The notes under the pieces were generated by a model. That model was given only the letters and a program-made list of their open reading frames with translations, had not been told where the DNA came from and did not search any database. 49,857 nucleotides of DNA from Bacteroidales bacterium (GTDB lineage: Bacteria; Bacteroidota; Bacteroidia; Bacteroidales; F082): positions 1 to 49,857 of the forward strand of contig JAEFAE010000017.1 in assembly GCA_016291135.1 (NCBI GenBank). Direction: 5' to 3'. Shown here piece after piece: positions 1-7,836 of the stretch. Position 1 is the first letter of the stretch, and each line of letters opens with the position of its first letter. The position numbers and the translations under genes are program-made.

Positions 1-401
1 ACGCGGCATGGCTGGGTCAGGGTTCCCCCCATTGCCCAATATTCCTTACTGCTGCCTCCCGTAGGAGTCTGGTCCGTGTCTCAGTACCAGTGTGGGGGAC
101 CGTCCTCTCAGATCCCCTACCCATCATGGCCTTGGTGGGCCGTTGCCCCGCCAACTAGCTAATGGGACGCATGCCCGTCCCGCACCGCATCGCTGCTTTC
201 CACCAAAGGGGATGCCCCCAAAGGTGGACATGGGGTATTACCCGGCGTTTCCACCGGCTGTCCCCCAGTGCGGGGTTGGTTGCATACGCGTTACGCACCC
301 GTGCGCCACTCTCGTCCCCCCGAAGGGAAACTCCCGTCCGACTTGCATGTATTAGGCCTGCCGCTAGCGTTCATCCTGAGCCAGGATCAAACTCTTCATT
401 G
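1..401 (-). rRNA. rrs: 16S ribosomal RNA, 5' part (runs off the window start)
   Basis: The reverse complement near 373-400 reads GAAGAGTTTGATCCTGGCTC, the universal 5' end of bacterial 16S rRNA. The complement of the universal 338 site (GCTGCCTCCCGTAGGAGT) is at 51-68. The gene is transcribed leftwards and only about its first 400 nt are present. The 5' boundary is placed by homology and is good to a few bases. The rest of the rRNA operon would lie beyond position 1. Open reading frames that can be drawn here are not genes. Confidence 0.97.
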
Positions 402-468
402 TATTATTGTTGTACTTTCTTGTTTTCCTGTTAGGGCTCCGCTATGATTTATTGCTGTTCCTTACTCT

Positions 469-501
469 CGAGACGGACCAGCCTCTCGGCTGACCGTCTC
501 G
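469..501 (-). other. Hairpin in the 16S rRNA leader
   Basis: CGAGACGG (469-476) pairs with CCGTCTCG (494-501), and an inner CAGCC/GGCTG pair continues the stem. It lies inside the pre-16S leader, about 70 nt upstream of the mature 5' end and about 70 nt after the predicted start of transcription. A role in leader processing or antitermination is inference; it has no T-tract, so it is not a typical terminator. Confidence 0.6.
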
Positions 502-578
502 GACTTATGCTGGCCTCAAGTTTTCAAAGAACTATCCCAAACGGCTTTTTCACTGTTCTTTCTCGTTGTTTGGGACGG

Positions 579-608
579 CAAAGATACGGCAATTTTTCAT
601 ACGCGCAA
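579..608 (-). promoter_or_regulatory. rRNA operon promoter
   Basis: On the minus strand TATCTTTG occupies 586-579, a perfect match to the Bacteroidota -7 box TAnnTTTG. TTG at 608-606 is exactly 19 nt upstream. Transcription should begin near 572 and run into 16S. Confidence 0.8.
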
Positions 609-769
609 GTTTTTTTTCAAGAAAAAATCATAAAAAAATATAATATTTTATCAACACACTGATAATCAATAAAATAATTTTCGTCATTAAAAATAGCTTC
701 CATATCCCCGTGAGAATCGCGTATTTGCCGTTGGATTGGGTGGTGGATGGAAATACGGCCGTCTCGCGA

Positions 770-1414
770 TCAAGGCTCTGTCAATGTAAAATAGGTGCCT
801 TGGCTGGTCATGCACATCGTGATGGTTCCGATCAGAATGAAGTTGATTAGGATGTTCTCCGCGCGCTTCTTATTAATAATAGGTGTAAGTGCCAAAAATT
901 CGTCCATCGTGATGGAAGGGTGTTCCGAAAGGTAATGGAGCAGGGTCATCTCCGGTTCGGTAAAGGTGACCTTGGTGAATTGTTTGTTCTTTTGGTACTT
1001 CCAGACTTTGAGCAGGATGGGGTCGGCCACCAGGTTTTCGTCTTTGACCCGGACAAAGATCTTGTAGGCTCCCTGATTGTCGGGTGCCTTGTGTTTTTCC
1101 GATTCGTCTTTCGGGATGATGACTTCGAGGACGGTCTTTCCGTTGATTTCCCATTCTTCGGTATGGAACTCCACTTTCGGACGGCAATACATTTCTGCGG
1201 CTGCCTGGATCATGTGGATCTCTTCCTCGGAACGGACCCCTGCGATGGCACCGTTGTCTTTGACCCCAACCAACAACCTGCCGCCGTCGGTGTTGGCAAA
1301 AGCTGCCAGGGAACGGGCAATCCTTTTGCTGTCGGAAATCTCAAATTTGAAATCCAGCTGCTGGTGTTCGCCTTCCTCGATCAACTTTTGGATGTGCTTG
1401 TCTTGGGTTTTCAT
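770..1414 (-). CDS. AlbA_2 (Schlafen-type) putative DNA-binding protein
   Basis: A 214-residue protein. The N-terminal half matches the AlbA_2/divergent AAA-4 family: EGEHQQLDFKFEISDS, then RIARSLAAFANTDGGRLLVGV with the characteristic N-T-D-G-G-x-L-x-x-G-V run, then VIIPKDESEKHKAP and a YKIFVRVKDENL strand. The C-terminal third (EPEMTLLHYLSEHPSITMDEFLAL) looks like a winged helix. This family binds nucleic acid and is common in Bacteroidota as single-domain putative regulators. No partner gene is adjacent: it sits alone between the rRNA promoter and the AT-rich spacer. The -7 box at 1422-1429 leaves almost no 5' leader before this ATG. Its target is unknown. Confidence 0.8.
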   Translation of the reverse strand: MKTQDKHIQKLIEEGEHQQLDFKFEISDSKRIARSLAAFANTDGGRLLVGVKDNGAIAGVRSEEEIHMIQAAAEMYCRPKVEFHTEEWEINGKTVLEVIIPKDESEKHKAPDNQGAYKIFVRVKDENLVADPILLKVWKYQKNKQFTKVTFTEPEMTLLHYLSEHPSITMDEFLALTPIINKKRAENILINFILIGTITMCMTSQGTYFTLTEP

Positions 1415-1421
1415 GACCCTG

Positions 1422-1429
1422 CAAAAATA
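1422..1429 (-). promoter_or_regulatory. Promoter -7 box of the AlbA_2 gene
   Basis: TATTTTTG on the minus strand matches TAnnTTTG. It ends only 7 nt before the ATG at 1414, so the mRNA would be leaderless or nearly so. No clear TTG -33 element is visible. Confidence 0.55.
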
Positions 1430-1954
1430 CGATTTTTTTGTTCAGGACTAAAAAATAGGGGAGGCAAATAAGGCCCTTTTTAGGCCCGCTGAGCGACCCT
1501 GTTTTTGGACCCATTCAGGACATGGATAGGGTGGAAATCGTGGCTCAGAAGCGATTTTCACAATTTGAATCTTGTAAAAGCGTTAAAATTTACAAATGTA
1601 ACTAGATTTATTTATAGCCTTGAAAATTAGTATATTATAAAACTAATTACATTTCTCACATTATAGTTTAATCATGTAAATTAAATTATTATAGTAAACA
1701 ATCGAATGAAATACAATATATCAATATATAAGTAGCTGATAATCAAAATAATAACAACTATTACTTAAACTAAAATACGAAAGATTTGATGTTTATTTAC
1801 GAAATCATAGGACAACTGTTATATACTATCTAAATTATTATAAATCAGTTAAATATATTTTATTACTTAAAAAGAAACTTCAGTAGATTATGAAAAGGTA
1901 AAGTATTTACAAAAATAAAATCAAGAAAAAGGGATTTTGTAAAAGAATTAGTTT
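1430..1954. other. AT-rich intergenic spacer
   Basis: About 590 nt separate the divergent AlbA_2 and HTH genes. From about 1560 onward the sequence is strikingly AT-rich; for example 1681-1740 has 11 G/C in 60 bases, while the neighbouring genes are GC-rich. No open reading frame of note, no tRNA and no clean long repeat is visible. It could be a regulatory region for the HTH gene, a decayed insertion, or a nucleoid-protein-bound spacer next to the rRNA operon. Confidence 0.6.
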
Positions 1955-1962
1955 TACTTTTG
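1955..1962 (+). promoter_or_regulatory. Promoter -7 box of the HTH gene
   Basis: TACTTTTG matches TAnnTTTG and lies 41 nt upstream of the ATG at 2004. A TTG at 1937-1939 is closer than the usual 19 nt, so the -33 element is uncertain. Confidence 0.55.
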
Positions 1963-2003
1963 TAACATCATTCAATGCTGAAATCAAAAAAAATCGGGAC
2001 AGT

Positions 2004-2459
2004 ATGAAAGACAGAATTGCGCATATCATGAGAGCAAAGAATTTGAAGGCAACCGATTTTGCCGCGTTGCTGGGAATTCAACCTTCGGGTGTGTCTCATA
2101 TTTTGGCTGGTCGGAACAATCCAAGTTTGGAGTTTGTCAAGCGGATCAAGGAAACCTTTCCTGAGTACAACTTGGATTGGATCATTTTTGGAAAAGGTCC
2201 TATGACCACCTCCGAACCCTATAGGAATGCGTTCAACGAAGCCCAACCGAAGAACGCTGAAAACGCCCCTCAACCCCAAGAATCCGCCACCCTTTTTGAT
2301 GACGTCCTTCCTCAAGAAGCCGTCGAAGAACCGCTTCCCGCACAGGAACATCAGTTGCACGATCCGCTTCCCATGACCGACTTCCCATCCACATCCCCCA
2401 TTAAACGCATGGTGGTGCTTTACGAGGATGGCACTTTTGAGCAGTATTTGCCGCGGTAA
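2004..2459 (+). CDS. Helix-turn-helix (XRE-type) regulator
   Basis: A 151-residue protein. Residues about 3-55 form a Cro/C1-type HTH: IAHIMRAKNLKATDFAALLG, then a recognition helix around QPSGVSHILAGRNNPS, then the family-typical LEFVKRIKETFPEYNLDWII. The middle (about 65-130) is rich in Pro, Glu and Gln and probably disordered. The last residues (KRMVVLYEDGTFEQYLP) form a short strand-like tail. It is likely a DNA-binding regulator; its operator could lie in the AT-rich spacer upstream, but no palindrome stands out. The next gene, 82 nt downstream, has its own promoter. Confidence 0.8.
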   Translation: MKDRIAHIMRAKNLKATDFAALLGIQPSGVSHILAGRNNPSLEFVKRIKETFPEYNLDWIIFGKGPMTTSEPYRNAFNEAQPKNAENAPQPQESATLFDDVLPQEAVEEPLPAQEHQLHDPLPMTDFPSTSPIKRMVVLYEDGTFEQYLPR

Positions 2460-2496
2460 GGCGTCCGAAAGGCGTTTTCTTAATTAATAAGGTGTG

Positions 2497-2523
2497 TTGT
2501 TTCAAGAAATAGTTGTACCTTTG
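2497..2523 (+). promoter_or_regulatory. Promoter of the nrnA-like gene
   Basis: TTG at 2497-2499 and TACCTTTG at 2516-2523 form a good Bacteroidota promoter. The alternative GTG start at 2494 precedes the promoter and cannot be used from this transcript, which fixes the start at ATG 2542. Confidence 0.75.
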
Positions 2524-2541
2524 CCAACTATTTCGGCAACC

Positions 2542-3561
2542 ATGGAAAGAGAACGGTTTTATCAGTTGTTGGGCAAGGCCCTGGACACCCCGAAGCGGTG
2601 GGTGGTGATTTCGCATCTCAACCCCGACGGTGACGCCATTGGTTCTTCCCTGGCATTTTCACAGTTTCTTCAAAAACTCGGACATGAGGTGTCTGTGATG
2701 GTTCCCAACGCATTCCCTGGTTTTTTGGCTTGGATGCCTGGAGCCGACGGCATTCTCCTATATGACAAAGACACCCCTCGTTGTCAGCAACTACTTGCGG
2801 AAGCCGATTGGCTCGCCTTGTTGGATTTCAATAGCCCTTCCCGTGCCGGCGCCATGCAAGATACGCTTAATCAGCTGAACATCAATAGAATATTGATCGA
2901 TCACCACCGTGATCCCGACGAGAGTCCCTACTATTGCGTGCGCTCGGAAACGGAGGTGTCCAGCACTTCGGAACTGGTGGCTGAGATCATTCTCCAGGCC
3001 GGGGAATCCTATCTGGATGAATCCATTGCCACCAATGCCCTTGTGGGCATCGTTACCGATACGGGTTCGTTTTCCCATTCGGTGTTTGGCCCTCAAGTGT
3101 TTTCCATTTGCGCCAAATTGATCGAACACGCCGCTTCTTACAACCAAATCCATCAGTTGGTGTACGATACCTTCTCGGAAGACCGTCTGCGTTTGCTGGG
3201 GTTTGCCATCGGTCATAAAATGGAGGTGCTCGACGACTACTCCACAGCCATTATCTCCCTGGACAAGCGTGAGTTGGAGTCGTTCCATTATCAAATTGGC
3301 GATACGGAGGGCATTGTGAACTATCCGCTATCGATGAAGAAAATCAAGATGGCGGTGCTGGTGACCGAGCGTCAGGGCGTGATCCGTTTCTCGTTCCGCT
3401 CCAAGGGCTCGTTCTCGGTGCATGCGCTTGCCCAAGCGCATTTCAACGGGGGAGGCCATGTCAATGCGGCTGGAGGAACCCTGAATTGTTCCATGGAGGA
3501 GGCTTTGGAAAAGCTGCATCGGTTGTTGCCTGAGTATCAAGCATTGTTGAATCAAGGATGA
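2542..3561 (+). CDS. nrnA: DHH-family phosphoesterase (NrnA-like oligoribonuclease/pAp phosphatase)
   Basis: A 339-residue cytoplasmic enzyme of the DHH/DHHA1 family. Motif I is NPDGDAIGS (residues 27-35, with Asp29 and Asp31 as metal ligands). The signature DHH is at 120-122 (ILIDHHRDP). VGIVTDTGSFSHS provides another metal Asp, and the C-terminal DHHA1 motif is GGGHVNAAGG (303-312). NrnA-type enzymes degrade very short RNA oligomers and remove the 3' phosphate of pAp; that activity is inferred from family membership. Its stop codon overlaps the start of the first FKBP lipoprotein (ATGA), so the phosphoesterase heads an operon with three FKBP genes. Confidence 0.88.
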   Translation: MERERFYQLLGKALDTPKRWVVISHLNPDGDAIGSSLAFSQFLQKLGHEVSVMVPNAFPGFLAWMPGADGILLYDKDTPRCQQLLAEADWLALLDFNSPSRAGAMQDTLNQLNINRILIDHHRDPDESPYYCVRSETEVSSTSELVAEIILQAGESYLDESIATNALVGIVTDTGSFSHSVFGPQVFSICAKLIEHAASYNQIHQLVYDTFSEDRLRLLGFAIGHKMEVLDDYSTAIISLDKRELESFHYQIGDTEGIVNYPLSMKKIKMAVLVTERQGVIRFSFRSKGSFSVHALAQAHFNGGGHVNAAGGTLNCSMEEALEKLHRLLPEYQALLNQG

Positions 3562-4100
3562 GAATGGCCATGAAAAATCCGGTTTCTTTATCGTTGCTGC
3601 TGCTGTTGGGCATGATGCTGGTTTCCTGCAGGGAACAGCCTGCTCCCAAGGTGCAGACGGAAACGCCCCAGCTGAAGGAAAGCCTCGAAAAGGCCAACCG
3701 GTATCTGGTTGCTGAAGAGGAGGAGGACATCCAAAACTATATTGCACGCCACAAGTTGGCTCCGATCGCCACCGGTACCGGGCTCCGGTATCAGGTGACC
3801 CAGTCGGCGACGGGCGATTCCATCCGTCCCGGGCAGCGGGTTAGCATCGACTATGTGCTCTACAACATCATGGGTGACGTCCTCTATTCTTCAGAGAAGG
3901 ATGGCGTCAAGACCTTCGAGGCGGGCTGTGGCGATGTGGAGGCGGGGCTTGATGAGGCGATCTTGCACCTCCGGAAAGGGGAGGTCGCCACGGTGATCAT
4001 TCCTTCCCATCTGGCCCACGGCCTGCAGGGCGACCACGACCGCATTCCTCCTCGTGCAACCTTGATCTATATTGTGAAAATCATAGACGTCAAAGAATGA
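3558..4100 (+). CDS. FKBP-type peptidyl-prolyl isomerase lipoprotein (GldI-like)
   Basis: A 180-residue protein with a lipoprotein signal peptide ending in LVSC (Cys24), so it is probably anchored on the periplasmic side of a membrane. One FKBP domain covers residues about 75-178 (VSIDYVLYNIMGDVLYSS ... TLIYIVKIIDV). The usual active-site VIPGW is replaced by VEAGLDEAI and the FD pair is absent, so catalysis is doubtful; a chaperone role is more likely. Small FKBP lipoproteins of this layout include the gliding/T9SS-associated GldI; equivalence is not proven. It overlaps nrnA and the next gene by ATGA on both sides. An internal ATG at 3570 is an alternative start. Confidence 0.82.
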   Translation: MRMAMKNPVSLSLLLLLGMMLVSCREQPAPKVQTETPQLKESLEKANRYLVAEEEEDIQNYIARHKLAPIATGTGLRYQVTQSATGDSIRPGQRVSIDYVLYNIMGDVLYSSEKDGVKTFEAGCGDVEAGLDEAILHLRKGEVATVIIPSHLAHGLQGDHDRIPPRATLIYIVKIIDVKE

Positions 4101-5413
4101 GAACAAAGCGCATTTATGGTTGGATCATGGGCTTGTTTGGCCTGCTCCTGTTGGTGGGATGCCAACCGAAATATCCTGGCTATCAGCGGACTGAAGAGGG
4201 ATTGTATGTCCGTTTCATAGAAACGGATTCGACCCGTCCAAAGCCGGCGCAGGGGGACTTCCTGAAACTGGCCATGGACTGTTTTCTTCGGGATTCCCTG
4301 TTGTACAGCAGTTCGGCAAAGGGTGAATCGCCTCGTATCCAATTGAAACCCTCCGGCTTTCGTGGCGACATCCTGAGTGGCTTGGCCCTGATGCGGGAGG
4401 GCGACTCCGCCTCGTTCCTGGTACAGGCCGATTCGGCCTGGAACGCCATGTTCGGTGCTGTTCCAGGCACGGTGTCCATTCGTCCGAAGGACCGAATCCG
4501 TTATGAGATCCGTTTGGAAAAGATCCAAACCAAGGAGGATTTCCAGTTGGAGGTGGAAGCGTTGTACGAATCGATCAGATCGCAGTCGGAGGCGGATTTC
4601 CAGGCGTATCTGGAACAACAACAAATCGATGCCAAACCCACGGAGAACGGAGTCTATTGCTGGACTACCCAAGCCGGCAATGGTCGCCGTCCCTCGTCTG
4701 GCGACTTGGTGGAGGTGAACTATGTGGGCCGGTTCCTGGATGGGACGGTCTTCGACTCCACGTATCGTGACGATTCCTGTTTCCGCTTTGTCCTTGGCAA
4801 TGGTTACGTGATTCCCGGTTGGGAGGAGGTGCTTCCCAGGATGCAGGTCGGATCCCGTATCACGGCTCTTATCCCCTTTGCCATGGCCTACGGAGACCAT
4901 ACAGTGGGCCGCATTCCTCCCTATTCCAACCTGGTTTATGACATTGCGCTTCAAAAGATTACGGATTCCGAGGAAGTGGAACGGCAATACCGGGAACGGA
5001 TGGAAACGGTGAAAGCCCAATCGAAGGCGGATTTCCAGGCTTATCTGGAAGCCCACCACATCAGTGAGACACCTACACCCTCGGGCTTGTTCATTCTTCG
5101 GAAGCAGCCGGGAAACGGACGTCATGCAGGTGCCGGAATGAAGGCCCGGATCCGATTTGAGGCCCAGACCTTGGATGGCGTTCGGATGGGAGTCTCGGAG
5201 GAACCCTACCAGGAAGTGGTGATTGGCAAAGGCGCTGTGCTGGCCGGGGTGGACGAAGGCCTGCTTTCCATGTCGGAAGGGGAGACGGTCACCCTCTTGA
5301 TTCCCTATCCGTTGGCCTACGGTGCCATGGGTTACGGGAACATCCCGCCCTATACGAATATCCTCCTGGACCTGCAGCTGGTGGAGCTGCTTCAAGGAGA
5401 TGAAAATGAATGA
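4097..5413 (+). CDS. Lipoprotein with three tandem FKBP-like domains
   Basis: A 438-residue lipoprotein; the signal peptide ends in LLVGC (Cys22). Three FKBP-like units follow, at about residues 30-145, 190-292 and 330-435, joined by helical linkers that resemble each other (RSQSEADFQAYLEQQQIDAK and KAQSKADFQAYLEAHHISET). Only the middle unit has the canonical set (FLDGTVFDSTY, YVIPGWEE, AYGDHTVGRIPPYSNLVY). The first lacks VIPGW, and the third has AVLAGVDEG in its place but keeps AYGAMGYGNIPPYTN. One active isomerase flanked by two non-catalytic, substrate-holding copies is the natural reading. It is translationally coupled (ATGA) to the preceding gene. Probably a periplasmic or outer-membrane folding factor. 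Confidence 0.85.
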   Translation: MRTKRIYGWIMGLFGLLLLVGCQPKYPGYQRTEEGLYVRFIETDSTRPKPAQGDFLKLAMDCFLRDSLLYSSSAKGESPRIQLKPSGFRGDILSGLALMREGDSASFLVQADSAWNAMFGAVPGTVSIRPKDRIRYEIRLEKIQTKEDFQLEVEALYESIRSQSEADFQAYLEQQQIDAKPTENGVYCWTTQAGNGRRPSSGDLVEVNYVGRFLDGTVFDSTYRDDSCFRFVLGNGYVIPGWEEVLPRMQVGSRITALIPFAMAYGDHTVGRIPPYSNLVYDIALQKITDSEEVERQYRERMETVKAQSKADFQAYLEAHHISETPTPSGLFILRKQPGNGRHAGAGMKARIRFEAQTLDGVRMGVSEEPYQEVVIGKGAVLAGVDEGLLSMSEGETVTLLIPYPLAYGAMGYGNIPPYTNILLDLQLVELLQGDENE

Positions 5414-5447
5414 AAAACAATTAGTTACATAAACAAAACCAACAAAA

Positions 5448-6317
5448 ATGAAGAGAAGTGTTCTTCTGGTGGCCATGAGCCTCCTGTTCGGTGCCGTGCT
5501 GACTTCTTGCGGCCCGAAGTCTCCCTTCCCCGGCTATAAGCCGACGGATACGGGATTGTATTACAAGCAAATCAAAGCCGGTCAAGGCGAACAAATCAAA
5601 GACGGTGACGTCATCAAGGTGCGTCTGGCCTATTACATCAACGACTCCCTGCTGTATACCACCGACATGCTTCCCGAGCCTGCCTACGACATGGTGCATG
5701 AATCCTTGTTCCAGGGCGACCTGTACGAGGGCTTCCGCATGATGCATGTGGGCGACTCCATGTCGTTCATGATCAATGCGGATTCGGTGTTCAACAAGCA
5801 GTTCCACGCTCCGGTCGTACCCGATTTCGTTACTCCGGGTGCCTATATGCGTTGGGAAGTCACGGTGGATGAAGCCATGACGGAAGAGGCCTTCCACGAG
5901 ATGAAGGACAAGGAAACCGCTGCCCTCCAGCAGGCTTCGAAAGATGCCTTTGCTGCCTATCTGGCCGAGAACGGCATCGAAGCCCAGCCTACTGAAACGG
6001 GTCTGGTGTATGTGTGCACCAAGCCGGGCAAGGGTCCCAAGCCTGCCGTCAACCAGAACGTGAAGGTCCACTATACCGGCAAGCTGCTTGACGGTACCGT
6101 GTTCGACTCCTCGGTGGAACGTGGCGAACCTTTCGAGTTCCAACTTGGAACCCATCAGGTGATCCCCGGATGGGACGAAGGCATTGCCCTGATGTCGAAG
6201 GGTGAGAAGGGTATCCTCTACATCCCCTCAGAGCTGGGTTATGGTCCGCGTCAAGCCGGTCCGATTCCGCCGTTCTCCAACCTGATCTTCGAAGTCGAAT
6301 TGATCGATTTCAAGTAA
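5448..6317 (+). CDS. Lipoprotein with two FKBP domains
   Basis: A 289-residue lipoprotein with lipobox LTSC (Cys21). The sequence after the Cys (PFPGYKPTDTGLYYK) resembles the same position of the preceding protein (YPGYQRTEEGLYVR), marking them as paralogues. Residues about 45-150 are a divergent FKBP-like unit without VIPGW. Residues about 200-288 are a canonical FKBP (VKVHYTGKLLDGTVFDSS, QVIPGWDEG, ELGYGPRQAGPIPPFSNLIF) and should be catalytic. The gene starts 34 nt after the preceding stop and ends just before a strong terminator, so it is the last gene of the nrnA-FKBP operon. Confidence 0.88.
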   Translation: MKRSVLLVAMSLLFGAVLTSCGPKSPFPGYKPTDTGLYYKQIKAGQGEQIKDGDVIKVRLAYYINDSLLYTTDMLPEPAYDMVHESLFQGDLYEGFRMMHVGDSMSFMINADSVFNKQFHAPVVPDFVTPGAYMRWEVTVDEAMTEEAFHEMKDKETAALQQASKDAFAAYLAENGIEAQPTETGLVYVCTKPGKGPKPAVNQNVKVHYTGKLLDGTVFDSSVERGEPFEFQLGTHQVIPGWDEGIALMSKGEKGILYIPSELGYGPRQAGPIPPFSNLIFEVELIDFK

Positions 6318-6339
6318 TCCGGCATACGAAGGAAACGAT

Positions 6340-6370
6340 AGCGGGGCGGCCCTGTCAGGGCCGCCCCGCT
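6340..6370 (+). terminator. Rho-independent terminator of the nrnA-FKBP operon
   Basis: A 14-bp perfect GC-rich stem (6340-6353 with 6357-6370, loop GTC) is followed by CGTTTTATT. It lies 22 nt after the last FKBP stop codon. Confidence 0.85.
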
Positions 6371-6396
6371 CGTTTTATTCGTGGGTAGGGAATAGC

Positions 6397-7836
6397 TTAT
6401 TCCGAGACTTCCTCGAACGTCTCCTGTCTGGTGTAGTAGAGGTCGAGTACTGTGATCAAGGCGGCGCAGCTCCAAACGGGAACGGCCAGTTTGTCGGTAT
6501 CGAGGAAGTTGTTGAGGAAACCGTGCACAAAATAGCTGAAGAAGGCCAAGGTGGCGCCCAAGGTCATGATCTTGGCTTTCTTGTTCTTGGCCCTACCGTA
6601 GGCTTTCAATCCGGTATAGACCACCGTGATGACCAAGGCCAGCACCAGGAGGGAGCCGACGACACCTTGTTCGGCCAAGGGCCCGATGTATTCGCTGTGG
6701 GCATTGCCGCCATCGCCGGCGTTGGTGCTGATGATGGTCTTCTCCTTCGACATCTGATAGGGGGCATAGACGAACTGGTAGGTGCCTGGGCCCCATCCGA
6801 AAACGGGACGTTCCGAGAAGAGACGGAAGGCCGACTGCCAGCGGTTGATGCGCTCCAGGTTGGAGGCGTCGGTGGAGATGTTGGTGATCGACTGGATGTT
6901 CTCTATGACATCGCCGGAGGCATCCTGGCTGTTGTGCTCCAAGGCGTCGATGATCTGATGCTGGAAGACGAAGAACAGTCCTACCAGCACGACTACCGCC
7001 GTCAAGATCCAGCGGAACTTGATTTTCAGCAACACGCAGATCAGCACGCCTAGCGCAGCCACGAGGCTGATCCAAGCGGCGCGGCAACTGGAGAGCACCA
7101 TGGCGACACTCAACACGGCGACGACACCCAGGATGAGGATCCTGCGGGCACTCTTCAGACCGGGTAGGCAGGCGTAGGTGATGGCCAGGATGAGGTAGAT
7201 GGCCAGGGCCGCTCCGTAGGCCGTATGGTCATTGTAAAAAGGCGACATGACCCAGTGGGCGGAATCGCCGTCGAAGCCGTGCTTGGCGTGGTTGAGGGTC
7301 GTGTAGACCACCACGATGCAGAGGCTTGCGATATAGAGCCAGATGAACCAGTCGATGCGACGGGGTTTCTTGAACAGCAGGGCACACAGGAAGAAAGAGG
7401 GGATGACGAACCAGAGTCTCGCCACGATGAACTTGATCGAGACCACCGGCATCTCACTGGTAATGGTCGTGACCAGCATCCAGATGAACATGCAGTAGAT
7501 CACGATGGAGATGGGATGGTGTGCGATGTTGCGGTCGTATTTCCCGTCGTTCAGCAATTTGGCGATGAACAGGATCAAGACGCCGGCGAGCAGGGGCTCC
7601 GCCGGCAGCGACACCGCCAGCTGTTCGAATTCCTCCAACACCACGGAAAGGGGAACCAGAAAGCTGATCAGCATCATCACCTTGTCGAGCGAGAAGATAT
7701 AGAGCAGGAGGATACCCAGCACCGCCGGGAGGGCAAAGAACAGGTAGTTGCTCTTCTTGACCACCAGGAACAGCGACACGGCGACGAACAAGGCCGCAAT
7801 GAGGTAAATCCATCCTATCTTAGCCTTCTTGGTCAT
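6397..7836 (-). CDS. O-antigen ligase family membrane protein (Wzy_C)
   Basis: A 479-residue polytopic membrane protein with about ten to twelve hydrophobic helices, starting with IGWIYLIAALFVAVSLFLVV. The large external loop between the later helices carries FGWGPGTYQFVY and NAHSEYIGPLAEQGVVGSLL, the conserved loop and His of the O-antigen ligase/polymerase superfamily. It would join or polymerise lipid-linked glycans on the periplasmic face. Ligase (WaaL) and polymerase (Wzy) cannot be separated by sequence alone; the adjacent Wzz-like genes make polymerase plausible. The start overlaps the stop of the upstream Wzz-like gene by 4 nt (ATGA). Confidence 0.82.
   Translation of the reverse strand: MTKKAKIGWIYLIAALFVAVSLFLVVKKSNYLFFALPAVLGILLLYIFSLDKVMMLISFLVPLSVVLEEFEQLAVSLPAEPLLAGVLILFIAKLLNDGKYDRNIAHHPISIVIYCMFIWMLVTTITSEMPVVSIKFIVARLWFVIPSFFLCALLFKKPRRIDWFIWLYIASLCIVVVYTTLNHAKHGFDGDSAHWVMSPFYNDHTAYGAALAIYLILAITYACLPGLKSARRILILGVVAVLSVAMVLSSCRAAWISLVAALGVLICVLLKIKFRWILTAVVVLVGLFFVFQHQIIDALEHNSQDASGDVIENIQSITNISTDASNLERINRWQSAFRLFSERPVFGWGPGTYQFVYAPYQMSKEKTIISTNAGDGGNAHSEYIGPLAEQGVVGSLLVLALVITVVYTGLKAYGRAKNKKAKIMTLGATLAFFSYFVHGFLNNFLDTDKLAVPVWSCAALITVLDLYYTRQETFEEVSE

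Larger units (their letters stand above)
403..769 (-). other. 16S leader and upstream spacer
   Basis: This gene-free stretch lies between the 16S 5' end and the stop codon of the AlbA_2 gene. From right to left it holds an AT-rich tract (about 600-690), the rRNA promoter (579-608), a leader of about 170 nt and a strong hairpin (469-501). I see no coding sequence in it. Confidence 0.7.

Noticed and set aside
92..662. Open reading frames across the start of the window
   Set aside because: They lie in the 16S rRNA gene and its leader on the opposite strand and have no protein-like character.
4067..5476. A 469-codon minus-strand frame opposite the FKBP genes
   Set aside because: It is the antisense of two real coding genes; His- and Arg-rich composition and no domain. 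GC-rich codon use here creates many long antisense frames (also at 17832-19244, 23032-24489, 32012-33559 and 36600-37865).
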